This document shows positions 9,570 through 18,427 of a stretch of DNA of 37,953 nucleotides, one piece after another (the first letter of the stretch is position 1; each line of letters begins with the position of its first letter). The DNA lies in assembly GCA_937906475.1 (NCBI GenBank), contig CALCZA010000098.1, forward strand, positions 1 to 37,953, written 5' to 3'. The stretch is from an uncultured bacterium. Lineage in GTDB: Bacteria > Planctomycetota > UBA1135 > UBA2386. The notes under the pieces were generated by a model that searched no databases, was not told the origin of the DNA, and was given only the letters and a program-made list of their open reading frames with translations. The position numbers and the translations under genes were made by a program.

Positions 9570-11141
9570 TTAGTCGTAGAGGTGCGGGAAGTCGTCGAAC
9601 ATCGACATCAACTGGCCCTTGTCTGTGCGGGTCGCATCGGTCTCGGTGTCGAGCACGTCGCGAGTTCGCTTGTAGAGGTCGGCTGCTTCTTGCGGGCTGT
9701 TGCCGATGCAGATCACGCCGATCTTGCCGTATTGCGACAGCGCGCCAATCATGTGGAACAGCACGCCGGTCTCGGTCGACGGGCTGAAGTGCAGGCCGTG
9801 GTGGATGACGATTTCGAGGAAGTCCTGCGGTAGCAGACCGCGATACGAACTCGACGTCATTACGTCCGTGGCGAAGTAGAACTTGGCCACGCCCGTTCGG
9901 GTTCGGTAGTCACCTGATCCCGTCAGCGTTCCGCCGGTCAGAAAGTCGAGGGCGATAAAGGGGAACGTCGTTCCACCCATGCGCAGGTTGATCTCGATCG
10001 CGGAACAGCGCCATTCTTCGCCGGGATCGCGAAAGACCAGAAAGTCGATCGCGAACCGGCCGATGACGCCTTGGTCACGCAGCACTTCGCCAACGAAGTG
10101 CGCGCGCTCGGTGATCATTGCGCGGTATTCGTCGCTCGCAGGGAACGCACAGCCTAGGTAGACCTGGCCCGATTCGCCGCCGAGTGCCTGGTCATGCGTG
10201 GAGATGATGCGCAGTTCGCCGGCCGGCGTAATGCGCAACTGCACACTCGGCGAGCGCACTTCTTCGGCTTCGAGGAACTCTTCAACGACGCCGCCCATCT
10301 CGGCGTACTTTTCGAAGAACAGTCGCTCGCAGTGATTCTTGGCGGCGAACTTCAACGTGTGCATCGCCCCGCGAATCGCCTGGTCGCGTGCCGCCGGATC
10401 CTTAGGCATTGGCGACGGGAACTCGAACAGCGCGTTGCCTTCGCCGGAGAATCCCTCATTGAGCTTGACGACGGCGCGCTTCATCTCGGGCTTGTTGGTC
10501 TTGAGCTCGTCGAGCGCGGCGACGGCGGCATCGAGGCTTCCGAGGTTTTCGGTGCCGTCGGGCAGTTCGATCCCGGCTGCACGGAACGCTTCGCGCGATC
10601 CGCTCTTGCTACCGAGATGCAGGAGATCCGGGTCGGCGCCATTGAGTGGGATTCCGAGTGCGACAGCCAGTGTGCGTTCGAGCGCAGAGGTCGCGAAGCA
10701 CGACATGTAGGCGCGGTCCTTATCGCCAATCCACTGCCTGATGCGATCGATAACACGCGGTCGCTCAAGGATCTTCTCGGTCAACGCGCGCGGGCTGGCG
10801 TCTTGCACGCACAACATCGTCAGTCGTCTGCGCGCGTGCGTTGGCGGCACGCCGACCAGCATCTGCAAGTAGTAGTCGACGATGTCGGCGTCGACGGGCT
10901 GGCTGGTGATGTACATCAGCCGGGCGCCGGGGCGACGCAGTCGCATTAGCATGAACATCAACCGCTCTTCGTAGAACGGCACGCCAGTGACTTTTTGCAG
11001 CTCTTCTTGGTCGAAGCTCAGCGACGGAATGACCAGGCACGAATGCGGTGCGCGCGGCTGATTGTGGACGTCCTCCCAAATGCTCTGGAGCCGCCCCTGC
11101 AATGCTTTGAAGGCCTTGCGTTCATCCTTATCAACCGTCAT
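9570..11141 (-). CDS. PGM1-like ATP-grasp peptide ligase
   Basis: I recognise this 523-residue protein as the PGM1-related ligase group, named for the ATP-grasp enzyme of pheganomycin synthesis. The N-terminal half has LSFDQEELQKVTGVPFYEER and YITSQPV, typical of the group. The ATP-grasp half has a Lys-Leu-Asn-Glu-Gly segment with a Gly-rich loop (VVKLNEGFSGEGN), and then EINLRMGGTTFPF, which carries the metal-binding Glu and Asn. It should join a carboxylate to an amine using ATP; the substrate is unknown. ATG 11141 is used because MTVDKDERKAFKAL fits the domain start. A strong GGGAGGAG (11209-11216) instead favours the in-frame GTG at 11198, giving 19 more residues. The partner gene upstream, on the same strand, is a bifunctional-nuclease-domain protein. 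No other biosynthetic gene adjoins it. Confidence 0.78.
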   Translation of the reverse strand: MTVDKDERKAFKALQGRLQSIWEDVHNQPRAPHSCLVIPSLSFDQEELQKVTGVPFYEERLMFMLMRLRRPGARLMYITSQPVDADIVDYYLQMLVGVPPTHARRRLTMLCVQDASPRALTEKILERPRVIDRIRQWIGDKDRAYMSCFATSALERTLAVALGIPLNGADPDLLHLGSKSGSREAFRAAGIELPDGTENLGSLDAAVAALDELKTNKPEMKRAVVKLNEGFSGEGNALFEFPSPMPKDPAARDQAIRGAMHTLKFAAKNHCERLFFEKYAEMGGVVEEFLEAEEVRSPSVQLRITPAGELRIISTHDQALGGESGQVYLGCAFPASDEYRAMITERAHFVGEVLRDQGVIGRFAIDFLVFRDPGEEWRCSAIEINLRMGGTTFPFIALDFLTGGTLTGSGDYRTRTGVAKFYFATDVMTSSSYRGLLPQDFLEIVIHHGLHFSPSTETGVLFHMIGALSQYGKIGVICIGNSPQEAADLYKRTRDVLDTETDATRTDKGQLMSMFDDFPHLYD

Positions 11142-11208
11142 CTGAACACAGCTTCGGGGCCAATAAGTCTGGGGCAAGAGGTGATTGCGGAATTGCACCT
11201 CCGGCACA

Positions 11209-11216
11209 CTCCTCCC
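11209..11216 (-). promoter_or_regulatory. Strong Shine-Dalgarno before the PGM1-like gene
   Basis: GGGAGGAG on the minus strand is one of the best ribosome binding sites in the window. It sits ten bases before an in-frame GTG (11198) and only one base before another GTG (11207). It therefore argues for a start at 11198, upstream of the ATG at 11141. Confidence 0.5.
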
Positions 11217-11249
11217 GGGTTCAGACGGCGGCGTGGCCGGAGCCGATCG

Positions 11250-11672
11250 CTAGTCGACCGCAACTTGCTCGAAAACATCGCGGGCGACCAGGATCGGCGC
11301 GCTGGTCTGCACCGCGAGCGCGATCGCGTCCGAAGGGCGGCAATCGATGGTTTGCTCCGAACCGTCAATCGACGTGCCCTGATCGCGCGGCACCAGGATC
11401 AGCGACGCGAAGAAAGTGCCTTCGCGCAGTTCGCTGATGATCACGCGATGCAGGCGATGGCCGAGGCGCAGCAGGATCCGGCCGATCAGATCGTGTGTCA
11501 GCGGCCGCGGTGGCTCGACCGCGCACAGCTTGCGGTTGATCTCTTCGACTTCGTTGTAGCCAATCACTATCGGGAAACTGCGAGATCCATGCCGTTCACG
11601 CAGGTGGATATACTGCTGATCACCTTTTTGGTGAATAACTACGCGCGCGAGTTCGACTTCGACCAGATCCAT
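11250..11672 (-). CDS. Bifunctional nuclease (BFN/DUF151) domain protein
   Basis: The 140-residue protein begins MDLVEVELARVVIHQKGDQQ and ends with CRPSDAIALAVQTSAPILVARDVF. The Arg-Pro-Ser-Asp-Ala-Ile-Ala-Leu-Ala segment is the hallmark of the BFN (DUF151) family. Members are small cytoplasmic proteins; plant homologues were reported to have RNase and DNase activity, while the role in bacteria is unsettled. The ATG at 11672 matches the family N-terminus; an upstream TTG at 11699 is less likely. It precedes the PGM1-like gene on the same strand with a short gap, so an operon is likely. It is divergent from the asparaginase-like gene, so 11673-11749 should hold promoters for both directions. 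Confidence 0.85.
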   Translation of the reverse strand: MDLVEVELARVVIHQKGDQQYIHLRERHGSRSFPIVIGYNEVEEINRKLCAVEPPRPLTHDLIGRILLRLGHRLHRVIISELREGTFFASLILVPRDQGTSIDGSEQTIDCRPSDAIALAVQTSAPILVARDVFEQVAVD

Positions 11673-11749
11673 GAGTGATGCAAAGGTTATAGGGGCCAAC
11701 GGGGGTGCAAGCGAGAGCGCGTCGGGCTTGGCATGGCTATAACCAACGA

Positions 11750-12814
11750 GTGCCTTCCGAACTGTCTCCCCTGCAGGTGTCTTCGCCCAACCCGATTCTG
11801 TCCGTGGCCACGCGCAGTGGCCGGGTCGAATCTTGGCATCGCGGCGCGGTCGCGGTCTTCCATGACGGGGCTCTGGCCTTGTCGCTGGGGGACACCGAAT
11901 TGCCGACGTTTGCTCGCTCGGCGGTCAAACCGTTGCAGGCACTGCCGTTGATCGAACGGGGCGTGCCGCAGCGATTGGGACTGCCGGCGGAGGAGTTGGC
12001 GGTGCTTTGCGCCAGTCACGATGGCACCGAGGCGCATGTGGCGGCGGTGCGTTCGTTCTTGGCCCGTGGTGGCTTGAGCGAAGAATTACTTGGGTGTGGT
12101 CCACATGCGCCGTTCGCCAAGGCTAGCCGGCTGCAGATGCTCAGCCGTGGCGACAAACCGCTTAAGGTGCACAACAACTGCAGTGGCAAGCACACCGGGT
12201 TCTTGCTCCTGGCTGGGGAATGCGGCGACGAACTGGCTAACTACCTGAGCCCGGATTCTGCCACCCAGAAGATCGTCAACGAGGCTGTCTCGGAGATGGC
12301 CGGCCTGCCAGCACCGCTGCCGACAGGTCTCGACGGATGCGGTGCGCCGACTTTTGTCATGTCGCTGTCGGCGCTGGCCCGGGCTTTCTGTCAACTAGCG
12401 AACCCTGATGGGGTTTCTGCCGTTCGAGCAGCTGCATGCCGCTCCATCTTCGAGGCTGTTGGCCAAGCGCCCGTGCTGCTCGCCGGCGAGCAGCGGTTGT
12501 GCACGGCGTTGGTGCGCACCTGGCCCGGCAAGTCGTTCGCCAAGAACGGAGCCGAGGGGGTCTACGTGCTGTCGCTTTCGCCCGATGCCAAGCGTTCGCG
12601 GTGGCCTGGAGCGCTCGGCATCGCGATCAAGATCGACGATGGTGCCGAACGCGGCTACCAGCCAGTGGTGATCGACCTATTGCAATGGCTTGGGGCGTTC
12701 CAAGGCGACGCCGTGCCGGAGCCACTGTCGCGGTTCGCGAACGTTCCGATCCACAACACGCAGAAGTTGCTCGTCGGCGACGTGCACAGCGTGGCGGAGT
12801 GGGGCAAGCAATGA
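11750..12814 (+). CDS. Asparaginase II-type amidohydrolase
   Basis: The 354-residue protein resembles the Rhizobium etli-type asparaginase II family, which hydrolyses L-asparagine to aspartate and ammonia and is unrelated to E. coli AnsA/AnsB. Visible blocks are VATRSGRVESWHRG near 19-32, RSAVKPLQALP near 56, CASHDGTEAHV near 87, the central NNCSGKHTGF near 142, LDGCGAPTF, and KNGAEGV near the C-terminus. No signal peptide is seen. Start choice is uncertain: GTG 11705, GTG 11750 and GTG 11777 are all in frame and none has a good ribosome binding site; the family usually begins shortly before the VATRSG block. Its stop overlaps the next ATG as ATGA, making it the first gene of a four-gene coupled chain. 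Activity on asparagine itself is inferred from the family. Confidence 0.82.
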   Translation: MPSELSPLQVSSPNPILSVATRSGRVESWHRGAVAVFHDGALALSLGDTELPTFARSAVKPLQALPLIERGVPQRLGLPAEELAVLCASHDGTEAHVAAVRSFLARGGLSEELLGCGPHAPFAKASRLQMLSRGDKPLKVHNNCSGKHTGFLLLAGECGDELANYLSPDSATQKIVNEAVSEMAGLPAPLPTGLDGCGAPTFVMSLSALARAFCQLANPDGVSAVRAAACRSIFEAVGQAPVLLAGEQRLCTALVRTWPGKSFAKNGAEGVYVLSLSPDAKRSRWPGALGIAIKIDDGAERGYQPVVIDLLQWLGAFQGDAVPEPLSRFANVPIHNTQKLLVGDVHSVAEWGKQ

Positions 12815-13047
12815 GTGGTCTGCAGCACGTGACCGAGGTGTCGAAGTTGCCGCCGCGCAGTCGCGTTGGGTTGGTGCGAGTCGGGTTGCACGGTGCTTTG
12901 TTGGCGCGCGGTCTCGATCCGTTCGGTATCGCGTGTTTGGCGGGGCACGCTGATGGTCGGGGTGGTGATCGCGCGCGGGTTACATTGGGTGAGAATGGCA
13001 TGGTTGCTTTCGACCTCGTCGATGCGATTGCCAAGGAGTTGCGATGA
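12811..13047 (+). CDS. 78-residue protein of unknown function
   Basis: This small frame is bounded on both sides by ATGA overlaps: its ATG shares bases with the asparaginase stop, and its own stop shares bases with the start of the large exported protein. Such tight coupling and the lack of internal stops support a real gene. The product is basic, without signal peptide, membrane segment or cysteine pair. It begins MSGLQHVTEVSKLPPRSR and ends FDLVDAIAKELR. I do not recognise the family. It might be an accessory subunit for its neighbours; that is inference from position only. Confidence 0.6.
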   Translation: MSGLQHVTEVSKLPPRSRVGLVRVGLHGALLARGLDPFGIACLAGHADGRGGDRARVTLGENGMVAFDLVDAIAKELR

Positions 13048-15545
13048 ATACTGTGTGTGCCTCGGCCCTGTTCTTGTTGGCGTCGAGTTCCTTTGTTGCT
13101 GCGCAGGATCTTCAAGAGTCGCAAGACAGCGGGGCTTTGTGCCGCGCCGTTTGCAAGGCTCAGGACCTCGGTAAACTGACGCCGCTCGATGCGGTGGCGA
13201 AGCTTGGCGGTGCTAACGAGTCGGTCGCGAGCACGGTTGCGTCGATTGTCCGCCATCAATGGCGGGAGTTGCCGCAGGAGTTCTTCGATGGTTTGTCGGC
13301 CAACCCAAAGGCGGCCTACCGCTTCCTCGAAGAGTTGGCACGGGCGCCACGGCTGGCTGCAACCGCGTGGGCAGCCAAGCAATCGCTCGAGCGGCCGAAT
13401 CGCACCTTGAATCATCGCCTGTTGGCATTGGCGGCCCGCGGCAAGCCATTGGCGCGCGACGAGGGTCGTTTGCTGTTGCAAGGGTTGCGTGGCCAGCAGG
13501 CTGGCGATGGCGTCTACTTCGCGGCGTTCTTGATGCCGGAGAAGGTGGCCGATGGCTTGCTTGGTCGACTGCATCAAGGGTTGATGCAGGGCACCATCGG
13601 AGTCGACTTGGCGGCGCCGGTGCTCGATCGCTTGTCGACGCGCGGCACCAAGAGTTTGCTCGGTTTGGCCGTTTCGTTGCCGCCGGCAACTTCGCGAAGT
13701 TTGCTGCGACACGTCTACGATGTGCGGCCGGATCTCTTGCAAGAACGGGTTGCCGCGGCGTTGGATGGTCGGGCACCGCTCGATTCGTTGTGGCTCGAGT
13801 TCGCCAGCAAACTGCTGAGCAACAAGGAGCGCATCGCTCGCGTCGTCGCGTTGCTGCGAGATGGCGAATCGGTGGAAGACCGCGATTGCGCATTCGAATT
13901 GCTGCTGTCGGCGCAGGCGATTGACGAGGTTTCGTTGCCGATCGCCGTCGATGGGGCGCCGGCCAGTCGCATTCGCCGCATCATCGCGACCGCCTCGACC
14001 AAACTGCCGGTCGGCTACGTCGTCGATTGGTTGCAGCACTCGCCTGAGGTCGCGTTGGAAATGGCGCGCGCGTTGGCTTTGCGGCCGAAGCTCGAGCCAG
14101 CTGTGCAGCGGCAGTTGCTCGAAATCCTCGATGGCTTGGGAGCCGCCGATAGTCACACCCCGCTGCATGCCGTCACGGCGCTTGTGCGAAGCGGTAATGC
14201 TGAGTCGCTCAAGGCTATCTGGCCGTTGGTGATCAATAACGTTGCATGGCGAGATCTGCTCAGTCGCCTCGCCCGCCGCAAGGAGCCGTTCGTTTACGAA
14301 CTCATGCTCTCAGAACTGCAGTCCGCAGCCGAGCAGAAGGATCCTGCCTCGGAAGCCGAATCGTTGCAGCAGCAGAAGTTCGACGTGTTGCGGTTGCTGT
14401 TGGTGTCGCGAGGCGACCGGCGCGAACTAGACACGTTGGTAAAGAACGCTCCCAAGCGCGATGCGACGTTCGTGCGCAAGTGTCGCCACTACGCGACCAC
14501 GCTGAGTGATGCGCACATTCAGTCACTGTTTGAGGCATCGTTGGTTGCCGGAGATCCGGATGTCGCTGCGGAGCTACTCGAATGGGTCGTTTCGGTGCAG
14601 GCTGAAGCAGTTGGCGAGCGACTGTGGCAGCTTTGGCTACAGCCGCCGGACGTCGCCGTAGCCGAAGAATTGCTCGAGGTCGCGGTGCGGTTGCTGATCG
14701 CGGGCCAGAAACGCGAACCTCTATTGGCCCAAATGCGCGCCGCAATGGCCGAGGGGGCACTGCCAGATACGTTGACTTCGCTTCCCTATGAAGCGCTCAA
14801 CAGCATGGCCGAACCGCTGGATGTGGCCGACGTGACGTTGTGCGCGGAGATGGTGTTGAAGATGCCGCTCGCAGATACCAAAGGTGAGCGCCGGCGCACC
14901 AGGCGTTGGCCTGACGGCACCGCCGGCTTCCCGCTGATCGGTGCAATTGGCAGCCGCTTGCGCACTGCGGACCCGGTGATGGTCGAGCAAGTGTTCGCGC
15001 CGATGGTGACAGAACTGCTTGGCGATCCTCGCTGCAGCAACATCTCTCGTCAGCGCCTCAAGGTGTTTTGGCGCTCGCTGTCATACCGTTCGGATCTGCA
15101 GCAACTGATCGGGCGCCTGACGTCTCAATTGTGGTCGTTCCATGATGGTGCGGGAACTGCTGTCGATCCGTGCACCGATGGCGCGGCTGTTTGGTTGCAG
15201 GCGTTGCAAGCTGAGCACGAAGGCGACTTCGGCAAGGCGGAACACCTCTACCAGCAGGCCATTTGCGACCTGTTGCGGCTGCCCTCGTCGCGCGGTGAAG
15301 CGCGCTGGTTGCTCGGCGATCGTAACTCTGCAGGTGGCGATGACCCCATTGCAGGATTGTCTGCAGCCCCATATCGAATGCGTTTGCTGGCCGCCAAGAA
15401 GGCCGGGGACGCGAACGCGATCACCATTGCATCTGACCTAGTCCGAGAGTTCGCGGGGCACGACCGCGGAACGCTTGCTACCCTCAGTGTCCCGTCTGTT
15501 GGTGACACCCCAGTTGGTGGCACCCCTTTGGAATCCGGCCGATGA
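13044..15545 (+). CDS. Large exported helical-repeat protein, function unknown
   Basis: The 833-residue protein begins with a signal peptide (MNTVCASALFLLASSSFVAA, cleavage before Gln-Asp). The rest is rich in Leu, Ala, Glu and Arg in a pattern of paired amphipathic helices, suggesting HEAT- or TPR-like solenoids. A segment near 720-740 (HEGDFGKAEHLYQQAICDLL) reads like a TPR unit. No catalytic motif is seen. It would act outside the cytoplasmic membrane, perhaps as a scaffold. It overlaps both neighbours by ATGA and is therefore probably translated together with the 78-residue protein and the YdjY-domain protein. The family is unknown to me. Confidence 0.75.
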   Translation: MNTVCASALFLLASSSFVAAQDLQESQDSGALCRAVCKAQDLGKLTPLDAVAKLGGANESVASTVASIVRHQWRELPQEFFDGLSANPKAAYRFLEELARAPRLAATAWAAKQSLERPNRTLNHRLLALAARGKPLARDEGRLLLQGLRGQQAGDGVYFAAFLMPEKVADGLLGRLHQGLMQGTIGVDLAAPVLDRLSTRGTKSLLGLAVSLPPATSRSLLRHVYDVRPDLLQERVAAALDGRAPLDSLWLEFASKLLSNKERIARVVALLRDGESVEDRDCAFELLLSAQAIDEVSLPIAVDGAPASRIRRIIATASTKLPVGYVVDWLQHSPEVALEMARALALRPKLEPAVQRQLLEILDGLGAADSHTPLHAVTALVRSGNAESLKAIWPLVINNVAWRDLLSRLARRKEPFVYELMLSELQSAAEQKDPASEAESLQQQKFDVLRLLLVSRGDRRELDTLVKNAPKRDATFVRKCRHYATTLSDAHIQSLFEASLVAGDPDVAAELLEWVVSVQAEAVGERLWQLWLQPPDVAVAEELLEVAVRLLIAGQKREPLLAQMRAAMAEGALPDTLTSLPYEALNSMAEPLDVADVTLCAEMVLKMPLADTKGERRRTRRWPDGTAGFPLIGAIGSRLRTADPVMVEQVFAPMVTELLGDPRCSNISRQRLKVFWRSLSYRSDLQQLIGRLTSQLWSFHDGAGTAVDPCTDGAAVWLQALQAEHEGDFGKAEHLYQQAICDLLRLPSSRGEARWLLGDRNSAGGDDPIAGLSAAPYRMRLLAAKKAGDANAITIASDLVREFAGHDRGTLATLSVPSVGDTPVGGTPLESGR

Positions 15546-16429
15546 AAGCATCCCTACTATCCGTTCTGATCCTCGCGTCCTCCGTCGTTTGCCAAGGCGA
15601 CAAGCAGGAACCCAAGAAGCCAGACCCGCAGGCGATGCTGAAGGAGGTCATGGCGTCCTTCAAGAAGCAGGGCATCAAGCTCGACCCGAAGGCGCGCACG
15701 GTCACTATTCCGGCGGTCGTCAACCAGCCGCAGGACCCGATCGAATATTTGCTGATCCATCGCCGCGGCAAGAAGCACGAATCGGTGTTCCTCACCGAGA
15801 CGAAGCCAAGCATCCTCAACGCGGCGTTGTTGATGATCGGGCTCGAGCAGGGCAAGAATGCGACGTTCGTTGAGAAGAAGCCCGCGCCGACGCTCGAAGA
15901 AGTGCAGAACGGAGCTGACCCGCTGATCGTGACGCCGCCCAAGGGCAAGCGTTTCTACATAACCGCGCGCTGGACGACGCCCGAGAAACAAGTCGTCGAG
16001 TACTGCGTCGAAGACCTGATATTCGAACTGAGCACGCAGGAGCCGATGGGGCGCTGCGAGTGGATCTACCTCGGTGGTCGCATGGCGCAGCTGTACAAGA
16101 ACGATCCAGAGGTCTACATCGCCGACCTCGAAGGCAACTTGATCAGTGTCTGCTACCTGTCACCGGACAACCACCTCGGCACGATGTCGCACGAGCGAGC
16201 TCGAGACGATCAGAACTGGTGGACGACGACCAAAGTACCGGAGCCTGGCACCGCGGTGGAGTTCATCTTCCATGCGAATGAGCCGGCGCTTTACGTCGAG
16301 CGCGAGCAGCGCTTGCTCGCTGCCGAGAAGAAGGCGAAGGTTGAAGCCGCTAAGAAGAAGGCGGGTGGCGACGACAAGGGAGCGTCGAAAGACGCGTCGA
16401 AGGGCAAGGCGAAGCGCGACTCGAAGTAG
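15542..16429 (+). CDS. Exported YdjY-domain protein
   Basis: The 295-residue protein has a signal peptide (MKASLLSVLILASSVVCQG). The body resembles the YdjY domain found in many planctomycete exported proteins: VTIPAVVNQPQDPIEYLLIH near 58-77, then HESVFLTETKPSILNAALL near 83-101, with the motif that ties the hydrophobic Ala-Leu-Leu helix to GLEQGK. The last 40 residues are a Lys/Ala-rich tail (KKAKVEAAKKKAGGDDKG) that could bind polyanions or the envelope. The function of YdjY domains is not established. The ATG overlaps the stop of the upstream exported protein, and a strong palindrome follows after 28 bases, so it ends the operon. Confidence 0.75.
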   Translation: MKASLLSVLILASSVVCQGDKQEPKKPDPQAMLKEVMASFKKQGIKLDPKARTVTIPAVVNQPQDPIEYLLIHRRGKKHESVFLTETKPSILNAALLMIGLEQGKNATFVEKKPAPTLEEVQNGADPLIVTPPKGKRFYITARWTTPEKQVVEYCVEDLIFELSTQEPMGRCEWIYLGGRMAQLYKNDPEVYIADLEGNLISVCYLSPDNHLGTMSHERARDDQNWWTTTKVPEPGTAVEFIFHANEPALYVEREQRLLAAEKKAKVEAAKKKAGGDDKGASKDASKGKAKRDSK

Positions 16430-16457
16430 TTCGAGCCGCTGTGCTTCAGGCTTGTGG

Positions 16458-16481
16458 CCGCGGTGCTTCGAAGCACCGCGG
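16458..16481. terminator. Perfect 24-bp palindrome between convergent genes
   Basis: CCGCGGTGCTTCGAAGCACCGCGG is identical to its own reverse complement. It folds on either strand as a stem of about 10 bp with a UUCG-like turn, a very stable hairpin. It lies between the YdjY gene (ends 16429) and the convergent secreted-protein gene (ends 16485), so it can serve as a bidirectional terminator, although there is no T-run. The plus-strand flank TTCCTACGG echoes the hairpin near 1145-1190. Confidence 0.75.
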
Positions 16482-16484
16482 TTC

Positions 16485-18407
16485 CTACGGATAGATTACC
16501 GTCTTGCCAGCTTGCGAGAAGCCGAGGAAGCCGGGGGCCGTTGTGTCCAGCACCGCGTATTGGAAGAACACGTCGGAGTAGGCTAGCGCGGGCGTGTTCG
16601 GCAGCTGGATGTTGGTGGAGAACCTACCTATTGGAATCACCGGCATCAGTGCCGATGACGCGATCGGGTCCAGGGATGCAACCGCCTCTGCTTGGATGCC
16701 CGGGCTGAGCGGGATGTTGTTGATGTTGCTACCCAGGAACATCATGCCGAACAGGCTGTTGGGCACGCCGTGGAGGGTGATGTCAATCGAACCGCCTAGG
16801 AACGGAGGTCCGTTCTGCATCCCGATCGTGCCATAGCGGCTGTAGCCGTAGCGGAACGGGCCAGCGAGTTCGTAGTAGTGCTGCTGTGTAGGGCCGGTTT
16901 CGGCAAGGCATGCGAAGCGAAGCTCGGATCTTTGGCCGGCGGTTCGATAGATCGACATCGCCGCGGCGACGCCGCCGGGCGGAGTGCCGGGCACTTGTAG
17001 GGCGAGGTCGCCACAGAAGCGCACGCCGGTCATCTTGCCGGTGTGGCCGGATATCTCTGTGCCATTGCAGCGGATTGCCGGGCCGAGTGGTCTGACAACG
17101 GGGTCCGACGAGAAGCAGTAGAAGTTGCCTAGCGTATCGTCGTAGTCCATGCCCTCCGTTTTGGGTGGGATGTCGAACGTATTGGGTTGGCCGAGCGCGT
17201 CGGTCACGACGTTGCCCGCGCGATCAAACTCGAATGCGTCCCAAGATGTTGCCGTTGTCTGACCGCCGATCCAGAAGGTGCCGCCGCCAGGGGTTCCGTT
17301 GGCGTCATCGCCAGTTGGATCGAAAGCTAGGCTCAATCGCTGCCCGACTAGGAATGGCGCTTGTGGAATGGTTGTGTCCAGCGTCTGTACTATGCCGCCA
17401 CCGGCGGTTGCGTTGATGGCGCGAATCTGGATCTGGCCACCGGTAGGGCGGTGATCGACAACGACGTAGATATACTCTTGGAATCCTCCTCCGGTGATTA
17501 GGCGCCGGCGCTCAACGGTCATGTCCATTGGTCCGAATGGAGCTTGGTTAACCGTCGAAGGTAGAGGCGTAGGTATGCCAATGGGGGCGCCCGATGGGGA
17601 CGTCTGTAGAACTTCGTGTGCCTGTGCGCCTTGGCCGACTACGGCCATCCAGAAGCGCTTTGGTGCTGTTGCGTTGGTGCGTGTGATTGCGATACTTCGG
17701 ACCTGACGGCCGGAGTTGGCCGTCACGTTGTGGCCGCCCATCACCTTGCCAAGCGCCTCGCCCTCTTCATCGGGGCGCGGTTTCACGCACTTGCTGCTGA
17801 CGTGCAGGTTGTCGATCGCCACTGTGCCGAACGCATCTTCGATGAACTTGAAGTTGATCTCTTCGTCGTCAGGTTGCGGTATCAACTCGGCGGAGACTGT
17901 CAGTTGCTCCCAGCCGCTGCTGAGAAGTTTGACGGTCTCAGTGACGTTGGCGCGACCGTAGTCCGACAATTGCTCCTTGATCTGCTGCACGAGCATGCCG
18001 CTCGAACCTTCGGAGATGTCGACCTGGAACCAGAAGATCTTGACCCAGTCGAGGTGCGGATCGTTGTCGACGAACAAGTTGAGGTCGCCGATCAGGTTCA
18101 GGGTGCCGGTGCCGACGAGGGCGCAGACACCGTTGTGGCCATTCAACGTGTTGATCCACGAGAAGTTGTTTGTTCCCGACCAAGGCGTTGGGTTGTTGTA
18201 CCAACTGGGTACGACTGCGAAGTCCGGGGTCGGATCAGGCTGACCTGTGAACGTCGCCGGAAAGTTCCACGACAGGCTCACGGTTTGGTCACTCATGACT
18301 CCCCACCATGGCGGCGGGTCGACAGGATCTTGAGCCGTGGCGACGGCGCATGCTAGGCCAACTGCGAGTGTTGGCAGTAGGCGCTTGTTTGGGCGAGGGA
18401 GGTTCAT
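16485..18407 (-). CDS. Secreted protein of unknown function
   Basis: The 640-residue protein has a typical signal peptide (MNLPRPNKRLLPTLAVGLAC, cleavage after ATA-Q). The mature chain is rich in Gly, Thr, Asn, Pro and aromatic residues, and reads as beta-rich. A first part (about 45-220, SLSWNFPATFTGQ to AIDNLHVSSKC) resembles a carbohydrate-binding or jelly-roll module. The C-terminal 120 residues (GGSIDITLHGVPNSLF to GFSQAGKTVIYP) resemble the repeated C-terminal module of many planctomycete secreted proteins. No protease or glycosidase residues are obvious. ATG 18407 is chosen because the signal peptide starts there; the open frame upstream is uninformative. It lies 20 bases after the kinase gene on the same strand and may be co-transcribed with it. 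Confidence 0.72.
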   Translation of the reverse strand: MNLPRPNKRLLPTLAVGLACAVATAQDPVDPPPWWGVMSDQTVSLSWNFPATFTGQPDPTPDFAVVPSWYNNPTPWSGTNNFSWINTLNGHNGVCALVGTGTLNLIGDLNLFVDNDPHLDWVKIFWFQVDISEGSSGMLVQQIKEQLSDYGRANVTETVKLLSSGWEQLTVSAELIPQPDDEEINFKFIEDAFGTVAIDNLHVSSKCVKPRPDEEGEALGKVMGGHNVTANSGRQVRSIAITRTNATAPKRFWMAVVGQGAQAHEVLQTSPSGAPIGIPTPLPSTVNQAPFGPMDMTVERRRLITGGGFQEYIYVVVDHRPTGGQIQIRAINATAGGGIVQTLDTTIPQAPFLVGQRLSLAFDPTGDDANGTPGGGTFWIGGQTTATSWDAFEFDRAGNVVTDALGQPNTFDIPPKTEGMDYDDTLGNFYCFSSDPVVRPLGPAIRCNGTEISGHTGKMTGVRFCGDLALQVPGTPPGGVAAAMSIYRTAGQRSELRFACLAETGPTQQHYYELAGPFRYGYSRYGTIGMQNGPPFLGGSIDITLHGVPNSLFGMMFLGSNINNIPLSPGIQAEAVASLDPIASSALMPVIPIGRFSTNIQLPNTPALAYSDVFFQYAVLDTTAPGFLGFSQAGKTVIYP

Positions 18408-18427
18408 AGTGCGTGTCCGGAGTTGGG

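Noticed and set aside
12627..14168. 513-codon minus-strand frame opposite the exported protein gene
   Set aside because: Gln/Arg-rich translation without domains, while the plus strand carries a signal peptide and overlap-coupled genes.
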